Positions 5,977 through 5,991 of a DNA stretch of 5,991 nt are shown here, in pieces. Every line of letters starts with the position of its first letter. Within the stretch, counting starts at the first letter, position 1. Below the pieces are notes generated by a model, which made no database searches, was not told the origin of the DNA, and saw only the letters and a program-made list of their open reading frames with translations. The stretch covers positions 1 to 5,991 of the forward strand of contig PCSS01000234.1 in NCBI GenBank assembly GCA_002771395.1, in the 5' to 3' direction. Origin of the DNA: Bacteroidetes bacterium CG23_combo_of_CG06-09_8_20_14_all_32_9. Its GTDB lineage: Bacteria > Bacteroidota > Bacteroidia > Bacteroidales > GWA2-32-17. The position numbers were made by a program, and so were the translations under genes.

Positions 5977-5991
5977 ATGAATAACGAACAA
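5977..5991 (+). CDS. Possible first five codons of a divergent gene cut by the window edge
   Basis: An ATG at 5977 opens a frame reading MNNEQ to the end of the window. It follows an A-rich leader of the kind seen before other genes here, and the hydrophilic start is plausible. If real, the gene diverges from pepD and copy C of the palindrome lies in their shared upstream region. Five codons cannot establish a gene, and no product can be suggested. Confidence 0.2.

Overview
The window is AT-rich (by eye roughly one-third G+C) and looks like a piece of a Bacteroidota chromosome, probably an uncultured Bacteroidales-like lineage. This is inferred from three things. Genes start after A/T-rich leaders without Shine-Dalgarno sequences. 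A TAnnTTTG-type -7 box lies before the first gene. The gene content fits too: a pyrK-pyrD pair of the NAD-dependent class 1B type and a PepD-type dipeptidase. No species can be named from the sequence alone.

Layout: positions 1-681 hold no convincing gene but several inverted and tandem repeats. Next comes a two-gene operon, pyrK (682-1455) and pyrD (1443-2354), overlapping by 13 nt. Together they encode the dihydroorotate dehydrogenase complex that makes orotate for pyrimidine synthesis and passes the electrons to NAD+. A 378-nt gap (2355-2732) follows, with two back-to-back perfect stem-loops and a copy of a dispersed palindrome. After it is a 464-aa polytopic membrane protein of the NhaD/ion-transporter superfamily (2733-4127) with an unusual cysteine-containing C-terminal tail. 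It is convergent with pepD (5741-4275, minus strand), a complete dizinc M20 dipeptidase. The last 250 nt are the pepD leader, a third copy of the palindrome, and possibly the first five codons of a divergent gene at the right edge.

The four complete genes are ordinary housekeeping or transport genes. Apart from pyrK-pyrD they show no sign of working together. No mobile-element gene, CRISPR array, defence gene or RNA gene was seen. The signal that stands out is in the spacers. A palindrome of about 40 nt with GGTATA/TATACC arms occurs three times (435-476, 2607-2650, 5900-5953), each time in the 5' intergenic region of a gene and never in a coding region. Other hairpins accompany it, and some share a GCTTCGC-like core. 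This looks like a family of small dispersed intergenic repeats. I see nothing that amounts to a new multi-gene system.
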